This document shows positions 32,189 through 32,783 of a stretch of 32,783 bases of DNA, piece by piece. The position numbers and the translations under genes are program-made. Position 1 is the first letter of the stretch; each line of letters opens with the position of its first letter. Source of the stretch: Deltaproteobacteria bacterium SG8_13 (GTDB lineage Bacteria; Desulfobacterota; Desulfobacteria; Desulfobacterales; SG8-13); assembly GCA_001303025.1 (NCBI GenBank), contig LJNK01000037.1:1-32783 (forward strand). The letters run 5' to 3'. A model generated the notes under the pieces. It searched no databases. It saw only the letters and a program-made list of their open reading frames with translations, and was not told the origin of the DNA.

Positions 32189-32783
32189 ATGACAGACCTG
32201 CAAACCATCGATCAACGCCTGGCGCGGCTGGAAAGCCAGGTGGCACCAATGGCTGAATCGGCCCGCGCCCTGAGCGAACTGCGCGATGAATTGGCCCCCC
32301 GGGTCAACGAAGCCGTGCACGCCCTGATCGCTGAGCTGGCGGATGTTGAAGCCGACTTTCAGATCGAAGACCTGGCCTTTCTGCTCAAAAAAAGCATGCG
32401 CAACGTGCGGAACCTGAGTTTTGCCCTGGACCAGCTCAAAAACCTCATCGATTTCACCATCACCGCCGAGCCGCTGATGAAATCCTCCGTGCCCCAGGTG
32501 ATCTTCTTTCTCGACGAACTGGAACAAAAGGGCGTTTTCCGTCTGCTCAACCTGGGCATTGAGGTGCTCAAACAGATCGGCACCACTTACTCCGAAGAAC
32601 AGATGCAGCAGATCGGCACCGGCTTGGTACGCCTGCTGGGCATTGTGCACAAGCTGACAATGCCCGAGGCATTGGATTTGCTGGAGCGTGCCGCCGACGT
32701 GCCCGCTCGTGTCGATCTTTCCACGGTCAAACCGGTGGGGACCTGGGGACTGTTGGGCGCGTTGAGCGATCACCAAGTCAAGC
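32189..32783 (+). CDS. DUF1641 family protein, C-terminus cut by window edge
   Basis: 198 full codons are visible from the ATG at 32189 (GGAGGTGA upstream), and the frame is open to the window end. MTDLQTIDQRLARLESQV begins a helical, coiled-coil-prone region. VFRLLNLGIEVLKQIG, then IGTGLVRLLGIVHKLTMPEA and ARVDLSTVKPVGTWGLLGAL, match DUF1641, a family repeatedly found next to SQR-type flavoproteins and formate or sulfur metabolism genes. It probably supports or docks the flavoprotein; the biochemical role is unknown. Cotranscribed with sqr (13 bp gap). Confidence 0.85.
   Translation, partial: MTDLQTIDQRLARLESQVAPMAESARALSELRDELAPRVNEAVHALIAELADVEADFQIEDLAFLLKKSMRNVRNLSFALDQLKNLIDFTITAEPLMKSSVPQVIFFLDELEQKGVFRLLNLGIEVLKQIGTTYSEEQMQQIGTGLVRLLGIVHKLTMPEALDLLERAADVPARVDLSTVKPVGTWGLLGALSDHQVK

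Overview
The window looks like part of the chromosome of a Gram-negative, anaerobic sulfate-reducer-type bacterium (Desulfobacterota, for example a Desulfosarcina/Desulfatitalea-like lineage). This is an inference from gene content: a lactate-utilisation LUD protein beside a fused LutB-LutA iron-sulfur protein of the arrangement known in sulfate reducers, a sulfide:quinone oxidoreductase followed by a DUF1641 protein, a rubredoxin-like protein, a CstA peptide/pyruvate transporter, diheme cytochrome and lipoprotein genes, and a probable selenoprotein. The sequence is GC-rich in genes with more AT-rich intergenic islands. I see no tRNA, rRNA, CRISPR array, integrase, phage module or intact insertion sequence.

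Layout. 1-1.9 kb: minus-strand genes for a class V aminotransferase (cut by the window edge), a DUF1353 protein and a small zinc-ribbon protein. 2.5-5.2 kb: two-gene lactate oxidation operon (lutC, then a fused lutB-lutA). 5.2-9.7 kb: an accessory stretch with a secreted SGNH hydrolase behind an unusually structured leader, a divergent pair (macro-like protein / Tat-exported M15-type peptidase), two diverged copies of a dispersed repeat 3.3 kb apart, and a broken lipoprotein gene. 9.7-13.7 kb: CapA-like protein, TPR membrane protein, a small exported HMA-like protein with an in-frame UGA, an SH3 protein, a DinB-fold protein and an atypical rubredoxin. 13.8-18.9 kb: secreted EEP-family nuclease/phosphatase, DJ-1/PfpI protein with a small winged-helix-like partner, diheme c-type cytochrome, DUF488, periplasmic dienelactone hydrolase and SRPBCC protein. 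19.2-24.4 kb: RND efflux operon (adaptor plus permease) followed by a LigI-like amidohydrolase. 24.4-28.4 kb: CC-motif small protein and CstA (minus), CPA1 antiporter (plus). 28.8-32.8 kb: small conserved-looking protein, membrane-anchored gluzincin peptidase, SQR and DUF1641.

The most interesting signal is at 11885-12193 (minus). The reading frame of a 102-codon exported protein is continuous across one in-frame TGA. The TGA sits where a heavy-metal-associated (HMA) fold would have the first metal-binding cysteine, and it is followed at the expected distance by a stem-loop fitting the bacterial SECIS pattern. I read this as a selenocysteine codon. A gene at 24464-24769 with an adjacent Cys-Cys pair resembles another small family in which Cys and Sec versions occur, which fits a selenium-using host. 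Secondary signals are the switch-like hairpins before the SGNH gene, the dispersed repeat, and a rubredoxin with an altered metal knuckle.
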